NCBI GenBank assembly: GCA_029219125.1
Contig: JAQXSU010000094.1
Span: 1-13,913, forward strand
Length of the DNA: 13,913 nucleotides
Source: Bacillota bacterium
GTDB lineage: Bacteria; Bacillota; Clostridia; Peptostreptococcales; Anaerovoracaceae
Direction of reading: 5' to 3'
The notes beneath the pieces are model-generated. The model did no database searches and was not told the origin of the DNA. It saw nothing but the letters and a program-made list of their open reading frames with translations. Below, in pieces: positions 12,767-13,913 of the stretch. A program made the position numbers and the translations under genes. How positions within the stretch are numbered: the first letter of the stretch is position 1; every line of letters begins with the position of its first letter.

Positions 12767-13054
12767 ATGCAGATTACGAAAGAACTGGTCGGTTATGTGG
12801 CTGAGCTTTCCAGAATTGAACTGGACGAGGCGCAGACCGAGAAGATGCAGCAGGAACTGGGGGCCATCGTGGAATATATGGATATTCTCAGCACCCTGGA
12901 TACCACGGAGACAGAACCCCTGTCCCACATTTTCGCCATTACCAATGTGATGCGGGAAGATGAAGTCCGTCCTTCCGCAGAAAAAGCGGATATTCTGAAG
13001 AACCTGCCGGAGACCGAAGACGGGATGCCGGTGGTACCGCGGACCATCGACTAG
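12767..13054 (+). CDS. gatC: Asp-tRNA(Asn)/Glu-tRNA(Gln) amidotransferase subunit C
   Basis: The 95-residue protein has the normal GatC length and features: ITKELVGYVAELSRIELDEAQTEKM near the start, LSTLDTTETEPLSHI in the middle, MREDEVRPS at about 62-70 and LPETEDGMPVVPRTID at the end. GatC wraps the GatA-GatB interface and stabilises the complex that amidates misacylated Asp-tRNA(Asn) and Glu-tRNA(Gln). The ribosome binding site GGGAG (12754-12758) is 8 nt before ATG 12767. It is the first gene after the T-box, with gatA 14 bp downstream. Confidence 0.95.
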   Translation: MQITKELVGYVAELSRIELDEAQTEKMQQELGAIVEYMDILSTLDTTETEPLSHIFAITNVMREDEVRPSAEKADILKNLPETEDGMPVVPRTID

Positions 13055-13068
13055 AAAGGAGCGCAGAC

Positions 13069-13913
13069 ATGGATTACAGAGAAATATGTGAAATGACCGC
13101 TCTTCAGCTGGGGCAGGCAATCAAAGAGAAAAAAATAACTTCTGTGGAGGCGGTGAAGGCTGTGCTTACGGCCATCGAGGAAACTGAGCCGCAGCTCCAC
13201 GCATATATCACGGTTTGCCGTGAGGAAGCACTTGACAAAGCACAGGCTGTGGACGCTGCTCTTGCTGCCGGGGATTCCGGCCTTCTGGCGTCTCCTCTGG
13301 CAGGTGTTCCCATCGCCATCAAGGATAATATCTGTACGAAAGGGATCAAAACCAGCTGTGCATCAAAGATCCTGGGTGAGTTCGCTCCGTTTTATGATGC
13401 CACTGTAATGGAGAAACTGGAAGCTGCCGGTGCCGTTGTGATTGGAAAAACCAACATGGATGAGTTCGCCATGGGCTCCACCACGGAAACGTCCGCCTAC
13501 GGACCGACCCTGAACCCGTGGGATGCAGGCCGCGTGCCGGGGGGCAGCAGCGGCGGCTCCGCCGCCGCCGTCGGAGCCAGGGCTGCCGTCTGCGCCCTGG
13601 GCTCCGACACTGGCGGAAGTATCCGCCAGCCTGCTGCCTATTGCGGCGTCACCGGCTTCAAACCGACCTACGGAACGGTTTCCCGTTACGGACTGATCGC
13701 CTACGCATCCTCCCTGGACCAGATCGGACCGATCGCCAGTGATGTGAAGGATTGCGCTGCACTGATGGACATCATCAGCGGCTATGATGAGATGGACGGA
13801 ACGTCCCTGCCGCAGGAAATGCAGGAACAGGCCGCCTGCCGGAAAGGCAGATGTTCCGACCCGAAAGGCGGACGTTCCGGCAGTGAAGGCGGATGTGCTG
13901 CCGGGTATCTGGG
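13069..13913 (+). CDS. gatA: Asp-tRNA(Asn)/Glu-tRNA(Gln) amidotransferase subunit A (3' end outside window)
   Basis: The frame starts at ATG 13069, 7 nt after AAAGGAG (13055-13061), and remains open for 281 codons to the window edge; the full protein should be about 485-500 residues. It is an amidase-signature glutaminase that supplies ammonia to GatB for tRNA-bound Asp/Glu amidation. The Ser-cisSer-Lys triad is complete: K85 in PIAIKDN, S160 in PGGSSGGSAAA and S184 in GSDTGGSIRQPAA; the spacing equals that of the S. aureus K79/S154/S178 triad shifted by six. After ISGYDEMDGTSL (236-247) the sequence becomes unusual: three seven-residue repeats (RKGRCSD, PKGGRSG, SEGGCAA) sit where the family normally continues toward the DIKGLKIG-type strand. 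Whether the frame remains intact beyond 13913 cannot be seen. Confidence 0.93.
   Translation, partial: MDYREICEMTALQLGQAIKEKKITSVEAVKAVLTAIEETEPQLHAYITVCREEALDKAQAVDAALAAGDSGLLASPLAGVPIAIKDNICTKGIKTSCASKILGEFAPFYDATVMEKLEAAGAVVIGKTNMDEFAMGSTTETSAYGPTLNPWDAGRVPGGSSGGSAAAVGARAAVCALGSDTGGSIRQPAAYCGVTGFKPTYGTVSRYGLIAYASSLDQIGPIASDVKDCAALMDIISGYDEMDGTSLPQEMQEQAACRKGRCSDPKGGRSGSEGGCAAGYL
13840..13902 (+). repeat. Three tandem 21-bp repeats within gatA
   Basis: Units at 13840-13860, 13861-13881 and 13882-13902 share the core GAAAGGC-G-(A/C/T)-(C/T)GTTCCG or a diverged form. The first two differ at 4 of 21 positions; the third is more diverged but keeps GAAGGCGGATGT. The unit is seven codons, so the array is in frame and encodes a Gly/Lys/Arg/Cys-rich insertion. 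Confidence 0.75.

Noticed and set aside
13030..13042. Second T-box core: GGTGGTACCGCGG, identical over 13 nt to the leader T-box
   Set aside because: It lies inside gatC in frame (codons for VVPR in the conserved C-terminus), with no stem I and no following terminator; chance identity is the simplest reading.

Overview
This is a stretch of bacterial chromosome, most likely from an anaerobic, moderately GC-rich member of the Clostridia (Firmicutes/Bacillota). The evidence is a T-box leader in front of gatCA, an RqcH-type NFACT protein, the yicC-gmk-rpoZ cluster, strong AGGAGG-type ribosome binding sites and sigma-A-like promoters with 17-bp spacers. The genus cannot be fixed from sequence reading alone. 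Most of the window is ordinary housekeeping sequence. I see no phage, transposase, CRISPR array, rRNA or tRNA.

Layout. (1) 2-2184, plus strand: the end of a membrane-anchored extracellular protein, overlapping by 4 bp a MacB/FtsX-type ABC permease; their ATPase is presumably upstream of the window. (2) 2365-4641, plus strand: a metal-dependent amidohydrolase and rlmA (23S rRNA guanine methyltransferase), 9 bp apart, behind a good promoter at 2289-2317. (3) 8356 down to 4666, minus strand: an M18 aminopeptidase, rqcH, and a decayed LysR regulator gene whose three remnants lie in three reading frames, closed by a terminator that faces rlmA. (4) 8357-8893: a 537-bp gap holding the M18 promoter, a perfect operator-like palindrome, a 9-bp tandem repeat, a candidate structured RNA on the plus strand ending in nine T, and the aminotransferase terminator. 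(5) 10087 down to 8894, minus strand: a class I/II PLP aminotransferase, divergent from yicC. (6) 10278-12092, plus strand: yicC, gmk and rpoZ, with a separate promoter before gmk and no remA between yicC and gmk. (7) 12093-13913, plus strand: rpoZ terminator, promoter, T-box leader with an AAC (Asn) specifier, gatC, and gatA, which runs off the window.

How the genes fit together. Two themes are protein synthesis and its quality control: GatCA forms amidated tRNA under apparent control of uncharged tRNA-Asn, RqcH rescues stalled large ribosomal subunits by C-terminal alanine tailing, RlmA modifies 23S rRNA, and the M18 aminopeptidase trims peptides. The yicC-gmk-rpoZ block is transcription/RNA and nucleotide housekeeping.

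The points most worth a second look are the candidate structured RNA at 8595-8752 with a competing upstream pairing partner, the multi-deletion LysR remnant that kept its ribosome binding site and terminator, the 21-bp repeat insertion in gatA, the Glu-for-Asp change in the RqcH tRNA-binding motif, and the 9-bp repeats in the M18 leader.
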